This document shows positions 26,938-35,821 of a stretch of DNA of 64,000 bases, piece by piece. Source of the stretch: Reyranella sp. (GTDB lineage: Bacteria; Pseudomonadota; Alphaproteobacteria; Reyranellales; Reyranellaceae). Under the pieces are notes generated by a model. That model saw nothing but the letters and a program-made list of their open reading frames with translations, did no database searches and was not told the origin of the DNA. The position numbers and the translations under genes are program-made. Within the stretch, counting starts at the first letter, position 1. Every line of letters begins with the position of its first letter. Location of the stretch: the NCBI GenBank assembly GCA_019750135.1, contig JAIEOV010000025.1, positions 1-64,000 of the forward strand, written 5' to 3'.

Positions 26938-27771
26938 GTGGCCCGGAAAAAGGATTCGCTCGGTTCGTTCCTGCGCAACCGCCGAAGCCGACTCGATCCC
27001 GCCGCCTTCGGGCTCGCGGCCGGCCGGCGGCGCACGCCCGGACTTCGGCGGGAGGAGGTCGCGCAGCGCGCCAACATCAGCCCCACCTGGTACACGTGGC
27101 TCGAGCAGGGCCGCGGCGGCGCCCCGTCCGCAGCGGTGCTGGACCGTCTGGCCAAGGGCTTGATGCTGACCGAGCCCGAGCGCGAGCACCTGTTCATGCT
27201 GGGCCTCGGTCCGCCACCCGAGGTGCGCTACCGGCCGGCCGACGGCATCACGCCGCGCCTGCAGCGGGTTCTCGACGCGATGGAGCTCAGCCCGGCCATC
27301 ATCAAGACCGCGACCTGGGACGTGGTCGGATGGAACAAGGCGGCGGCGGCGCTGCTGACCGACTATTCCAAGCTCCCGCGCGAAGAGCGCAACATCCTCC
27401 GGCTGATGTTCAGCCGGTCCCGCAAACGCACCCGGCGGGAGGATTGGAGCAGCGTCGCGCGCTTCCTGGTCGGGGCGTTTCGCGCCGACGTCGCGCGCGC
27501 AGGCGCCGGCGCCAGCGACGAGGTTTCCCGGCTCGTGGAGGAGCTATGCCGGGCGAGCCCGGAATTCAGTGCGTTGTGGCAGGACAACGACGTCGTCGCG
27601 CACGGTGAGGGGGTGAAATGCATCCATCATCCGGAGGCAGGTCCCCTCGACCTGGAGTTCTCCTCCTTTGCCGTCGAAGGGCGGCCTGAGCTGGGCATGA
27701 TCGTCTACAATCCAGGGACACCGGCGGTTGCCGATCGCGTGCGCGCGCTCATCCTTGCGAAATCGGCATAA
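26938..27771 (+). CDS. XRE-type transcriptional regulator with MmyB ligand-binding domain
   Basis: This 277-aa protein has an N-terminal HTH (GLRREEVAQRANISPTWYTWLEQGR, residues about 35-60) and the MmyB-like PAS-related domain (from PAIIKTATWDVVGWNKAA onwards). GTG at 26938 is chosen for the AGGA 6 bp upstream; a TTG at 26920 is the alternative. MmyB-type regulators often control a divergent SDR or ketoreductase, as here. They bind fatty-acid-like ligands in the characterised example. Confidence 0.9.
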   Translation: MARKKDSLGSFLRNRRSRLDPAAFGLAAGRRRTPGLRREEVAQRANISPTWYTWLEQGRGGAPSAAVLDRLAKGLMLTEPEREHLFMLGLGPPPEVRYRPADGITPRLQRVLDAMELSPAIIKTATWDVVGWNKAAAALLTDYSKLPREERNILRLMFSRSRKRTRREDWSSVARFLVGAFRADVARAGAGASDEVSRLVEELCRASPEFSALWQDNDVVAHGEGVKCIHHPEAGPLDLEFSSFAVEGRPELGMIVYNPGTPAVADRVRALILAKSA

Positions 27772-27783
27772 GCCGGACAGCGC

Positions 27784-29412
27784 CTAAGCGCCGGGATGAA
27801 GACCCGGCGCCTCCTGGCCCGTCCGCTCGACGTATTCCGTGTAGCCCCCGCCGTACTGATGAACGCCGTCGGGCGTCAGTTCCAGCACGCGGTTCGAGAG
27901 CGCGGCCAGGAAGTGGCGATCGTGGCTGACGAACAGCATCGTGCCTTCGAAGTCCGCGAGGGCGGCAACCAGCATCTCCTTGGTGGCCATGTCGAGATGG
28001 TTCGTCGGTTCGTCGAGCACCAGGAAGTTCGGCGGGTCGAACAGCATCTTGGCCATGACCAGGCGGGCCTTCTCGCCGCCCGACAGCACGCGGCAGGGCT
28101 TCTCGACGTCGTCGCCGGAGAAGCCGAAGCAGCCGGCCAGGGACTTCAGCGCGCCCGTACCGGCCTGCGGGAATGATCCGTCGAGCGATTCGAAGACCGT
28201 GTCGTCGCCGTCCAGCAGGTCCATGGAGTGCTGGGCGAAATAGCCCATCCGGACGCTGGCGCCCAGGGTCACGGTGCCCTCGTCCGGCTCGGTCGCGCCC
28301 GCCACCAGCTTCAGCAGCGTGGACTTGCCCGCGCCGTTGGCGCCCAGCACGCACCAGCGTTCCTTGCGGCGCACCCGGAGATCGAGGCCCTCGTAGATCG
28401 GCTGGCTGCCATAGCCCTTGTGGACGTTCCTGAAGCTCGCCACGTCGTCGCCCGAACGCGGCGGGCTGCGGAACTCGAATTGGACGGACTGGCGGCGCCG
28501 GGGTGGTTCCACCTTCTCGATCTTGTCGAGCTTTTTCACCCGGCTCTGGACCTGAGCGGCGTGCGACGCGCGTGCCTTGAAGCGCTCGATGAACTTCATC
28601 TCCTTGGCGAGCATCGCCTGCTGGCGCTCGAACTGTGCCTGGCGCTGCCGCTCCGACAGCGCGCGCTGCTGCTCGTAGAAGTCGAAGTTGCCCGAGTAGG
28701 TGGTGAGCGAGCCGCCGTCGATCTCCACGACCTTGCCGATGATGCGGTTCATGAACTCGCGGTCGTGCGACGTCATCAGCAAGGCGCCGTCGTACTTCTT
28801 GAGGAAATCCTCGAGCCAGATCAGGCTTTCGAGGTCGAGATGGTTGGAGGGCTCGTCGAGGAGCATGGCGTCGGGCCGCATCAGCAGGATGCGAGCGAGA
28901 GCCACGCGCATCTTCCAGCCGCCGGACAGCAGCCCGACGTCGCCGTCCATGCGTTCCTGGCTGAAGCTCAGGCCCGCCAGCACCTCGCGCGCCCGGGCGT
29001 CCAGCGCATAGCCGTCAAGCTCGTCGAAGCGCCCTTGTACTTCGCCATAGCGCTCGACGAGGGCGTCCATGTCGCCCGCCTGGTCCGGATCGGCCATCGC
29101 GGCCTCGAGCCTGGCCATTTCGTTGGCGAGTTCGCTCACGGGCCCGACGCCGTCCATCACCGCGGCGACCGCGCTCTTGCCCGACATCTCGCCGACGTCC
29201 TGGCTGAAATAGCCGATCGTCATGCCGGCCTCGACCGTCACCTGGCCGTCATCGGGCTGCTCTTCGCCGGCGATCATGCGGAAAAGCGTCGTCTTGCCGG
29301 CGCCGTTCGGTCCGACAAGCCCCACCTTCTCGCCCTTCTGGATGCCCATCGACGCGTCGATGAACAGGATCTGATGGCCGTGCTGCTTGCTGATGTTGTC
29401 GAGGCGAATCAT
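27784..29412 (-). CDS. ABC-F family ATP-binding protein
   Basis: This 542-aa soluble protein has two ABC domains and no membrane segments. Walker A sequences are GPNGAGKT and GANGAGKS, signatures LSGGWKMRVALA and LSGGEKARLVMA, and Walker B DEPSNHLD and DEPTNHLD. A charged linker of about 80 residues joins the domains (around residues 230-310), which in this family reaches the ribosomal tRNA site. ABC-F proteins act on ribosomes (translation rescue or antibiotic protection). The paralogue type (Uup, EttA, YbiT) cannot be settled. Start ATG at 29412. It is convergent with the MmyB-type gene. Confidence 0.93.
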   Translation of the reverse strand: MIRLDNISKQHGHQILFIDASMGIQKGEKVGLVGPNGAGKTTLFRMIAGEEQPDDGQVTVEAGMTIGYFSQDVGEMSGKSAVAAVMDGVGPVSELANEMARLEAAMADPDQAGDMDALVERYGEVQGRFDELDGYALDARAREVLAGLSFSQERMDGDVGLLSGGWKMRVALARILLMRPDAMLLDEPSNHLDLESLIWLEDFLKKYDGALLMTSHDREFMNRIIGKVVEIDGGSLTTYSGNFDFYEQQRALSERQRQAQFERQQAMLAKEMKFIERFKARASHAAQVQSRVKKLDKIEKVEPPRRRQSVQFEFRSPPRSGDDVASFRNVHKGYGSQPIYEGLDLRVRRKERWCVLGANGAGKSTLLKLVAGATEPDEGTVTLGASVRMGYFAQHSMDLLDGDDTVFESLDGSFPQAGTGALKSLAGCFGFSGDDVEKPCRVLSGGEKARLVMAKMLFDPPNFLVLDEPTNHLDMATKEMLVAALADFEGTMLFVSHDRHFLAALSNRVLELTPDGVHQYGGGYTEYVERTGQEAPGLHPGA

Positions 29413-29496
29413 GAGGTCCGTGCTGGCGGTGCTGGCGCGAGGGAGCGCCAATAACCACAGCCCAAACCGGCTGTCACCCGGCGTCAGGACGCACGT

Positions 29497-30501
29497 TCAA
29501 TCGACCGTCGCGCCCGAAATCCGCACCAATTCCGCCCATTTCGGCTGTTCGGCGGCAACGAAAGCGGCGAATTCCTGGGGCGTGCTGCCGACGGGATCCG
29601 AGCCCTGCTCGGCAAGACGCGACCGCATGTCCGGGCTGGCGACGATGGCGACGATCTCCGAGGCGAGACGCGCCGTCACCGGTGCCGGCAGCCCCGCCGG
29701 GCCCATGATGCCGTTCCACAGCGCCACTTCGTAGCCCGGGATCACTTCCGCGATGGCCGGCACGTCTGGCAGCAGCGCCGAACGCCGCGCCGTGGTGACG
29801 CCGAGCGCGCGCAGCTTGCCTGCCCTCACCTGCTGCAGAACCTCGATCAGCGGGCTGAAGCTCAGCTGGATCTTGCCGGCAACGAGGTCGAGTGCGACCG
29901 GCGCGCCGCCGCGATAGGGCACATGCACCATGTCGATGCCGGCCCGGTAGGCGAAGACGGCGGCCGCCAGATGCAAGGACGTGCCGGCGCCACCCGAGCC
30001 GTAGTTCAACTGGCCCGGCCGCGCCTTCGCATAGGCCACCAGCTCGGCGACGATGTTCACCGGCAGGTCGGGATTGACGACGAGCAGGTTCGGGATGAAG
30101 GCGATCTGCGAGATCGGCGTGAAGTCGCGAACCGGATCGAACGGAAGCCGCTTGTAGAGCGCCGCGTTGGTGGCGTTCGTCGAGCTCGTCGCCAGAAGCA
30201 GCGTATAGCCGTCGGGCTCGGCCCGCGCCACGGCCTCGGCGCCGATGTTACCGCCGGCGCCGGCGCGATTGTCGACGATGACGGACTGGCCGAGCCGCTC
30301 AGCCAGCGCACTCGCCAACAGGCGTGCGGTGACGTCGGTGCTGCCGCCCGCCGCGAAGGGGACGACGATGCGGATGGGCTTGTCGGGCGTCCAGCGGGGT
30401 TGGGCCTGCGCGATCGCGCCGGACAGCATCAGGGGAAGTGCCGCGAGGCCCTTCGTAACAGATCGACGTTTCAGCAGCGCACCCTTGCCTTGCATTCGCA
30501 T
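29497..30501 (-). CDS. Bug/TctC-family solute-binding protein
   Basis: This 334-aa exported protein has a KRR-containing signal ending near AQAQP, followed by WTPDKPIRIVVPFAAGGSTDVTARLLA and the YGSGGAGTSLHLAA loop of the Bug family. No transporter membrane genes lie next to it. It stands alone between the ABC-F gene and a long gap without genes, so its ligand cannot be inferred. Confidence 0.9.
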   Translation of the reverse strand: MRMQGKGALLKRRSVTKGLAALPLMLSGAIAQAQPRWTPDKPIRIVVPFAAGGSTDVTARLLASALAERLGQSVIVDNRAGAGGNIGAEAVARAEPDGYTLLLATSSTNATNAALYKRLPFDPVRDFTPISQIAFIPNLLVVNPDLPVNIVAELVAYAKARPGQLNYGSGGAGTSLHLAAAVFAYRAGIDMVHVPYRGGAPVALDLVAGKIQLSFSPLIEVLQQVRAGKLRALGVTTARRSALLPDVPAIAEVIPGYEVALWNGIMGPAGLPAPVTARLASEIVAIVASPDMRSRLAEQGSDPVGSTPQEFAAFVAAEQPKWAELVRISGATVD

Positions 30502-30954
30502 CCTGCCCTCTCCAATTCATCGTTGATCGGCAGAGTGCGCCATTTCGCGGGCGGGCTCCATGGCTGCCTCCGGCGCTTCGAAACGCCGTTTCGATTTCAG
30601 CCGCGTATGGGCGCGACCGAGAGGCGGCGTGCGGCAGTCGAGACAGGTGCCGATGATCGTGCTTCGTCTTAAAGGACGCTCTCCACATCGAAGCCGTCAG
30701 CCATGGCGATGCCTTCCGCACTTGGATAGTTAGGCAAGTTTAGATGTTGGAAGCGCGATATCGCGGCGCCGGAGCCGGGTCCGTCCCCGTCCGGAGGCAA
30801 GCAGCCGGACGGGACGAGCGCAGTGTGTGCGGCGCGCCTGGGGTCTCGGATCGACGATGGATAGAGCGGGGACGCGGCAACGCCGCGCAACAACCTCACT
30901 CCATAGATCGCGACAAAGCTTCTTTGAAGCGAATGCGGCGGCGCCTCGATGCGT
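30502..30954. other. intergenic stretch without a supported gene
   Basis: About 450 bp between the Bug gene and the DUF1330-like gene. Open frames here lack protein-like composition or run antisense into neighbours. The promoter of the Bug gene should lie in the left part, but no convincing boxes were found. Confidence 0.5.
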
Positions 30955-31368
30955 TCACATCGCCTTGGCGAGCGCGAACAGCCGGAAATCCTCGAGCGCC
31001 GCGTGCCGATGCGGGGCGGCTTCGCGGCGGTACGTCTCGGTGTCGACGATCGAGCGGAAGACGGCGAAATCGCCGTATTCATTGAGCGCCGCTTCGTCCC
31101 AGCGTTCGCCTTGCGGGCCGACGAGGCTCGCCAGGACCGGCCCGGAGAACAGCCGCACGAGCGGCTTGCCGGCCGCGAGACGCCGGAAGGCCGGCCTGTA
31201 GCGTTCATGAAAAGCTTCGCGGCCCGAGCAGGGCGCGGCATCGAAGCCGTCCTCGTAACGCGCCTGCGCGCGGTAGCGCAGCAGATTGAGCATATAGACC
31301 GGCTGGCCGACGGGAATCGCGCGCTCGGCGGCGTCGAGGGCTTGCAGGGTGATTTCGATGGGGTTCAT
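30955..31368 (-). CDS. DUF1330-like dimeric alpha/beta-barrel protein
   Basis: This 137-aa protein has a pattern resembling DUF1330/ferredoxin-like dimeric barrels: PVYMLNLLRYRAQARYEDG near the N-terminus and GDFAVFRSIVDTETYRREAAPHRHAALEDFRLFA at the C-terminus. Its function is unknown; the family is usually a small-molecule binding or degrading barrel. It is divergent from the LysR gene across 109 bp, so it is a likely target of that regulator. Confidence 0.75.
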   Translation of the reverse strand: MNPIEITLQALDAAERAIPVGQPVYMLNLLRYRAQARYEDGFDAAPCSGREAFHERYRPAFRRLAAGKPLVRLFSGPVLASLVGPQGERWDEAALNEYGDFAVFRSIVDTETYRREAAPHRHAALEDFRLFALAKAM

Positions 31369-31467
31369 GGGGCTTCCCGCGGTTTCCGGCGGCGCAGGCT
31401 TGCGCGCCGACGCTCCCCATGTGGCCCCTCGAGACCAGCTCTTGTAGCGACCGCCTCGCCATGACTA

Positions 31468-31486
31468 TGTGGACTGGATGTCCACA
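31468..31486. promoter_or_regulatory. candidate LysR-type box overlapping the LysR start codon
   Basis: TGTGGA and TCCACA form perfect 6-bp inverted arms with a 7-bp spacer, giving the T-N11-A pattern of LysR operators. The ATG at 31478 lies inside the spacer. Autorepression together with control of the divergent gene is the inference. Confidence 0.35.
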
Positions 31487-32413
31487 ACAGCCTTGCCTCC
31501 CGACCTCTCGCGTCTCCTCGCCTTCGTCCGCGTCGTCGAGGCGGGCTCCTTCGCCGAAGCCGCGCGGCGGGCGGGAACGACCACCTCGGCGATGTCCAAG
31601 GCGGTCGCCCGCTTCGAACGGTCGCGCGGGATGCGGCTTCTCCATCGCTCCACCCATTCGCTGGCGTTGACCGAAGAGGGCGACCGGCTGATGACGGCGG
31701 GACGCGCGCTGGCCGAAAGCCTAGCCCGTGTCCAATCCGCGCTGGGCGAGGTCGCCCTCGACGGCGGCGGACGGGTGCGCGTGACCGCCCCGGCCTCGTT
31801 CGCGCGCGCCTGCATCCTGCCGCGACTGCCCGCGTTCCTCCGGGAGAGGCCGGAAATCGAGATCGAGGTCAAGTTCCGCAACGAGATTCTCGATCTCGCG
31901 GCGGAAGGCGTCGACGTCGCGATCCGCTCAGGCCCGCTCGACCGCGCACCCGGCCATCGGGCGCGGCGGCTTTGCACGTTCTCCTGGATTGCCTGCGCCT
32001 CGCCCGCCTACCTGAAGGCGCGCGGCGCGCCGGCGACGCCATACGAGCTTTCCGCGCACGATCATGTCGGATTCCGCAATCCGGCGAGCGGCCAGATCCT
32101 GGCCTGGCGCTTCGCCGACCCGCGCGGCAAAGGAGCCGTTCGCATCGCGCCCAAGCCCAGGCACATCTGCGATGACGCCCACGCTGCGCTCGCCTTGATC
32201 GCGAACGGGTTCGGCGTCGGCTGGGGGCCGGCGTGGCTCGTCCACGACGACCTGCGCGCCGGCCGTCTTGTCGAAGTGCTGGCGCCCTGGCGCGCCCCGG
32301 CGGAGCCGCTCTGGATGCTGCGCACCTCCGACCGCCGCCCGCCCCTGCGCACGCAGCGCGTCATGTCGTTCCTCGCCACGCTTCCCGCCGCGTTCAGCGG
32401 CAAGGCGGGGTGA
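31478..32413 (+). CDS. LysR family transcriptional regulator
   Basis: This 311-aa protein has an N-terminal winged HTH (LLAFVRVVEAGSFAEAARRAGTTTSAMSKAVARFE) and a LysR substrate-binding domain from GGRVRVTAPASFARACILP onward, of the CrgA/DmlR-like subgroup. ATG at 31478 is preferred over the GTG at 31469 as the normal N-terminus length. It is paired divergently with the DUF1330-like gene. Confidence 0.92.
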   Translation: MSTTALPPDLSRLLAFVRVVEAGSFAEAARRAGTTTSAMSKAVARFERSRGMRLLHRSTHSLALTEEGDRLMTAGRALAESLARVQSALGEVALDGGGRVRVTAPASFARACILPRLPAFLRERPEIEIEVKFRNEILDLAAEGVDVAIRSGPLDRAPGHRARRLCTFSWIACASPAYLKARGAPATPYELSAHDHVGFRNPASGQILAWRFADPRGKGAVRIAPKPRHICDDAHAALALIANGFGVGWGPAWLVHDDLRAGRLVEVLAPWRAPAEPLWMLRTSDRRPPLRTQRVMSFLATLPAAFSGKAG

Positions 32414-32625
32414 AGCGTCGCCCGTCAGCCGGGCTCCGCGAACGGCGTGCAGGACGCGAGCCGCTTGAACTCCGCCGCGAGAACGGCGTTGGGTGCATAG
32501 CGGTTCATCCGGAGCCCGGCGAAGCCACGCGCGAAGGCACCGATACTTCAACGCTTACGCGATCAGAAGCAAAACGCTGACAAGCAAAACCTTGGACGTA
32601 AAAACATTGGATGCCGGCCGGGCAC
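32414..32625. other. short gap with a possible gene remnant before the guaA fragment
   Basis: About 210 bp. On the minus strand a short reading ending in FAEPG and a stop near 32425 has protein-like composition (MNRYAPNAVLAAEFKRLAS) but no complete gene, so it may be the tail of a lost gene. The right part is AT-richer and has no recognised motif. Confidence 0.3.
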
Positions 32626-33149
32626 TCACTCCCACTCGATCGTCCCCGGCGGCTTCGACGTGATGTCATACGTCACCCGGTTGATCCCGCGCACCTCGTT
32701 GATGATGCGGTTGGCGACACGGCCCAGGAAGGCGTGGTCGAACGGGTAATAGTCTGCGGTCATGCCGTCGGTCGAGGTGACGGCGCGCAGGGCGCAGGCC
32801 TGGTCGTAGGTGCGGCCATCGCCCATCACGCCGACGGTGCGCACGGGCAGCAGTACGGCGAAGGCCTGCCAGATCTCATCGTAGAGGCCGGCCTTGCGGA
32901 TCTCGTCGAGATAGACGGCGTCGACCTGGCGCAGGAGGTCGAGCTTCTCCTTGGTGATGTTGCCCGGGATGCGGATGGCGAGGCCCGGGCCCGGGAAAGG
33001 ATGGCGGTTCACCAGCTTCATGTTCATGCGGGCCGGCAGCCCGCCGACATTGTGATGGCTCTTGATGGTGACGCTGGGGCCGCCGGTGAAGGAGACCGAT
33101 TCGATCACGTCGGGATAGAGCGTGCCCTGGGCCAGGAATTGCGCGCGGC
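32626..33149 (-). pseudogene. guaA: partial copy of the 3' end of guaA (GMP synthase C-terminus)
   Basis: This copy reproduces the C-terminal ~160 residues of the intact GuaA at 38181-39731, from the TLYPDVIESVSFTGG region to GTIEWE and a stop. It lacks 25 residues (EPLRELF...PADLV) by a 75-bp in-frame deletion between two ACCAG repeats. Most differences from the intact gene are synonymous, so it descends from a functional guaA of a related strain rather than from a recent local duplication. It lacks the glutaminase and ATP-pyrophosphatase domains and cannot be active. Homology stops around 33149, next to the HlyD-like stop. Confidence 0.9.
32630..32646. repeat. 17-bp direct repeat, copy 1 (candidate att site)
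   Basis: TCCCACTCGATCGTCCC occurs identically at 34324-34340 and 38185-38201, always at the terminal codons of a guaA 3' end. The 3' end of guaA is a known integration hotspot of genomic islands. Confidence 0.6.
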
Positions 33150-33151
33150 CT

Positions 33152-34135
33152 TCAACGATGGCCGGCCGGAAGGATCACGACCGTCGCGGTACGTCCGGCG
33201 ATGAGCCTCATGCCGTCCGGCACATGGTCGAGGGCGACCCGCACTGGGACGCGTTGCGCAAGGCGAACCCAGGAGAACGTCGGGTTCACGTTGGCCAACC
33301 GGGAAGGACCGTCGGAGAGCTCGCGATCGGCAATGCCGCCAGCGATGCTTTCGACATGGCCCTCGATCGCTGCCACCTCGCCCATCAGGTGCACCTCGAC
33401 GCGATCGCCCACCCGGATGTCGCGCAGCTTCGTTTCCTGAAAGTAACCCGCGACATAGATGCTGTCCGTGTCGACCAGGGCGAAGACCGAATTGCCGGCC
33501 GTGGCATAGTCGCCGGGCCGCACGCTGAAATTGGAAACGATGCCGTTCACCGACGCGCGGACCGTCGCTCGTTCCAGATTGAGCCTGGCGACGTCCCGGT
33601 CGGCGAGAGCCTTCTGGTAGGCCGCGCGCGCCTCCGCCGCCGTGGAGCTGCGCTGCTGCTGCTTCTCGATGGATATCTCGAGGTTCGTCAGGGCGAGATA
33701 GCGGTTCATCTCGCGCACCGCTTCCTGCGCCGCCGCGTCCTTCGCGGCGAGCATCGCCTCGGCTTCGCGCAGCGCGAGCTCGAAGCGTATCGGGTCGATG
33801 CGGAACAGGACGTCGCCCTTCTTCACCGCCTGGTTGTTTCGGACGGAGATCTCGGCGACCAGCCCGGAGACGTCCGGCGTCACCTGCACGATGTCGGCGC
33901 GCACCCGACCGTCGCGCGTCCACGGCGTATCCATATAGTAGACCCAGAGCTGCCAGCCGACCACGGCGGCGCTGAACGCCTTCGGCGCCAAGTGGCATGT
34001 CCAGTTCCTCGGGCCTCCCCTCGATCCGAGTGACGCGCCGAATCCCTGATCGACATGCGCCACGCCTTCAGAGGAGGCGTGGCGCCCGCAAGTGGAATGG
34101 GCTTGGTGTGCGACGGTGCATGCCGTGACGTTCAC
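33152..34135 (-). CDS. HlyD/AaeA-type membrane-fusion protein, orphan and probably N-terminally disrupted
   Basis: From about 33985 leftwards this reads as an AaeA-like periplasmic adaptor: membrane segment AFSAAVVGWQLWVYYM, then DTPWTRDGRVRADIVQVTPDVSG, a lipoyl half, a coiled-coil hairpin with EKQQQRSSTAAEARAAYQKAL, and the C-terminal EWVRLAQRVPVR-like block (FSWVRLAQRVPVRVALD). The first 50 residues of the frame (GTG at 34135) do not look like a native N-terminus, so the true 5' end may be lost. No transporter partner gene exists nearby. The stop lies 3 bp from the breakpoint of the guaA fragment, which suggests a remnant caught between two integration events. Confidence 0.65.
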   Translation of the reverse strand: MNVTACTVAHQAHSTCGRHASSEGVAHVDQGFGASLGSRGGPRNWTCHLAPKAFSAAVVGWQLWVYYMDTPWTRDGRVRADIVQVTPDVSGLVAEISVRNNQAVKKGDVLFRIDPIRFELALREAEAMLAAKDAAAQEAVREMNRYLALTNLEISIEKQQQRSSTAAEARAAYQKALADRDVARLNLERATVRASVNGIVSNFSVRPGDYATAGNSVFALVDTDSIYVAGYFQETKLRDIRVGDRVEVHLMGEVAAIEGHVESIAGGIADRELSDGPSRLANVNPTFSWVRLAQRVPVRVALDHVPDGMRLIAGRTATVVILPAGHR

Positions 34136-34162
34136 GCTGTCCGCACGGTCGTCGACAAACAG

Positions 34163-34325
34163 TCATTCGCCGGCGTCGAGAGGGTAGCCGGCCAGCGTCG
34201 CCTCGGCATTGTCGATCGCGGCAATCAGAGTCCGCAAAATCGCGGTCCGCGCACGCTCCCGATCCGTCAGAGCGACCTTCAGGTTGTTTCTCTGCGCTGC
34301 TTGAAGGCCTCCGCTGGCCTCGTTC
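34163..34325 (-). pseudogene. possible YqeY-like gene fragment fused to guaA remnant
   Basis: Reading out of the degraded guaA copy, the frame continues as NNLKVALTDRERARTAILRTLIAAIDNAEA and stops at 34163. The RxxALRxLIAAIxxAE-like pattern resembles the N-terminal helix of GatB/YqeY-domain proteins, so this may be a torn 5' part of such a gene. The resemblance is short. Confidence 0.25.
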
Positions 34326-34687
34326 CCACTCGATCGTCCCCGGGCCGCTTCGTGGTGATGTCGCAGGTCACTCGGTTGATCCCCCCGCACCTCGTTGACG
34401 TTTCGGTTGGTGACTCTGCTCCGGAAGGCGCGGTCGAACCGGTAGTAGTCAGCCGTCATGCCGGTCGGTCGAGGTGACGGCGCGCAGCGCACAGGCCTGG
34501 TCGTAGCTCTGGCCGTCGCCCATCACCCGGACAGTGCGCACCGGCAGCAGCGCAGCAGGGCTAAGGCCTGCCAGATCTCGTCAAGAGGAGGCCGAGCCTT
34601 TCCTTCGCGATGTTTGCCCGGACAGCGGATGGCGAAACCCGATCCCGGGAACGGGAGGCGTTTCGTCGGGTCGGGCGACAGGCCGCT
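34323..34687 (-). pseudogene. guaA: degraded second partial copy of the guaA 3' end
   Basis: The nucleotide sequence follows guaA from its last codons to about the NRHPFPGPG/LPADL region, with many substitutions, several small indels and a ~60-bp internal loss. The reading frame is destroyed and no stop follows the terminal codons. It is clearly older than the copy at 32626-33149 and does not share that copy's 75-bp deletion, so the two arose separately. Confidence 0.85.
34324..34340. repeat. 17-bp direct repeat, copy 2 (candidate att site)
   Basis: Identical to 32630-32646 and 38185-38201 although the surrounding guaA copy is strongly degraded, which is compatible with an integration core. 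Confidence 0.55.
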
Positions 34688-34715
34688 CGATCGCGCGACC
34701 TTCCGTCCCCCGGAA

Positions 34716-35678
34716 TCAATCGGCAGCTTCCGCTTCCAGAGCGTCGCCCTGCCTCTGTTCACCGTCGGCGCGACGGGTCGCCCGGTAGCGGCCGGGCGAC
34801 AGGCCGTGATGCCGATGGAACAGCTTCGAAAACGCGGCAGAGGTCTCGTAGCCGACGCGCGTCGCAATCCGCGCAATCGCCTCGTCGCTCGTCTCGAGCA
34901 GGAATGCGGCCTCCGACATCCGGCGCGCGATCAGGTAACGGTACATCGACTGGCCGACCAGCCGGGTGAAGCGGGCCGAGAACGCCGAGCGGCCGAGCCC
35001 GACGCGCTGCCCGAGCTCGTCGAGGGTCCACGGCCGGTCCGGCCGTTCGTGGATCAACTGAAGCGCCGGTCCGATGTGCGGGTCGGCCATCGCGCCCAGC
35101 CATCCGCCCTCTCCCGGCGCGAGCGACTTGATCCAGCTCCGCAGCACCTCGACGAACAGCACGTCGGTCAGCCGTGACAGCGCGACGTCCTGGCCGGGAC
35201 GAGCGCCTGCCGACTCAGCCACCATGCGCCGCAGGATCGCCTCGAGCCACGCGCCGTCCTCCGCCGGCTTCAGGAGAAGCACGGGCGGCAGCAATTCCAG
35301 CACGCTGCCGCGCGAGGGACGCGCCACCGTGAACTTGCCGCAGATCATCGTGCACCCGGGCTGCGCGCGGCCGCCGTGACGAACGACGCCATGGCGCGCC
35401 GAGGATCGATCGAGGTCGAGCACGGAAAACGGCCTCGTGCGGCGATCGGAATAGAGCCGGTGCGGCTCGCCGCGCGAGACGACGACGAGGTCGCCCGCGG
35501 CCATCGGGATCTCGCGCCCGTCTTCCAGAGCGAGAGTCGCCGAGCCGGTGGAGAGATAGTGGAACAGGGCGTACGGCCGCTGCGGCAACGCCAGGTTCCA
35601 CGGATGGCCGAGCTCGAAGTGGTAGAGCAGCGTGCCGCCGAGGCGAACGCGGTCCAGCACTGCGGCGAGGATATCCAT
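34716..35678 (-). CDS. AraC family transcriptional regulator with N-terminal cupin
   Basis: This 320-aa protein has an N-terminal cupin-type domain (LGGTLLYHFELGHPWNL...GREIPMAAGDLVVVSRGEPHRLY) and two C-terminal HTH motifs (TLDELGQRVGLGRSAFSARFTRLVG and SDEAIARIATRVGYETSAAFSKLF). The cupin_6 subtype often regulates adjacent oxidoreductases or hydrolases. ATG at 35678 is chosen; the longer frame starts in the divergent promoter. It is divergent from the exported hydrolase at 35822 across 143 bp and lies inside the segment bounded by guaA 3' ends. Confidence 0.9.
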   Translation of the reverse strand: MDILAAVLDRVRLGGTLLYHFELGHPWNLALPQRPYALFHYLSTGSATLALEDGREIPMAAGDLVVVSRGEPHRLYSDRRTRPFSVLDLDRSSARHGVVRHGGRAQPGCTMICGKFTVARPSRGSVLELLPPVLLLKPAEDGAWLEAILRRMVAESAGARPGQDVALSRLTDVLFVEVLRSWIKSLAPGEGGWLGAMADPHIGPALQLIHERPDRPWTLDELGQRVGLGRSAFSARFTRLVGQSMYRYLIARRMSEAAFLLETSDEAIARIATRVGYETSAAFSKLFHRHHGLSPGRYRATRRADGEQRQGDALEAEAAD

Positions 35679-35821
35679 GGCGCCGATGCTAAGGCCGCGG
35701 ACGATCCGACACAATACTTGGACGATCAGGCTCTACCGTCCGGGGAACCTCGACACCAGGTCCTGCCGACGCGAGCGAACGCCTGCAAGTGCCGCTCGTC
35801 CGTCAGCCAACAGGAGCCATC

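Noticed and set aside
30669..31241. A 190-codon minus-strand frame overlapping the DUF1330-like gene
   Set aside because: Out-of-frame shadow of the DUF1330-like gene with a Pro/Arg-rich composition.
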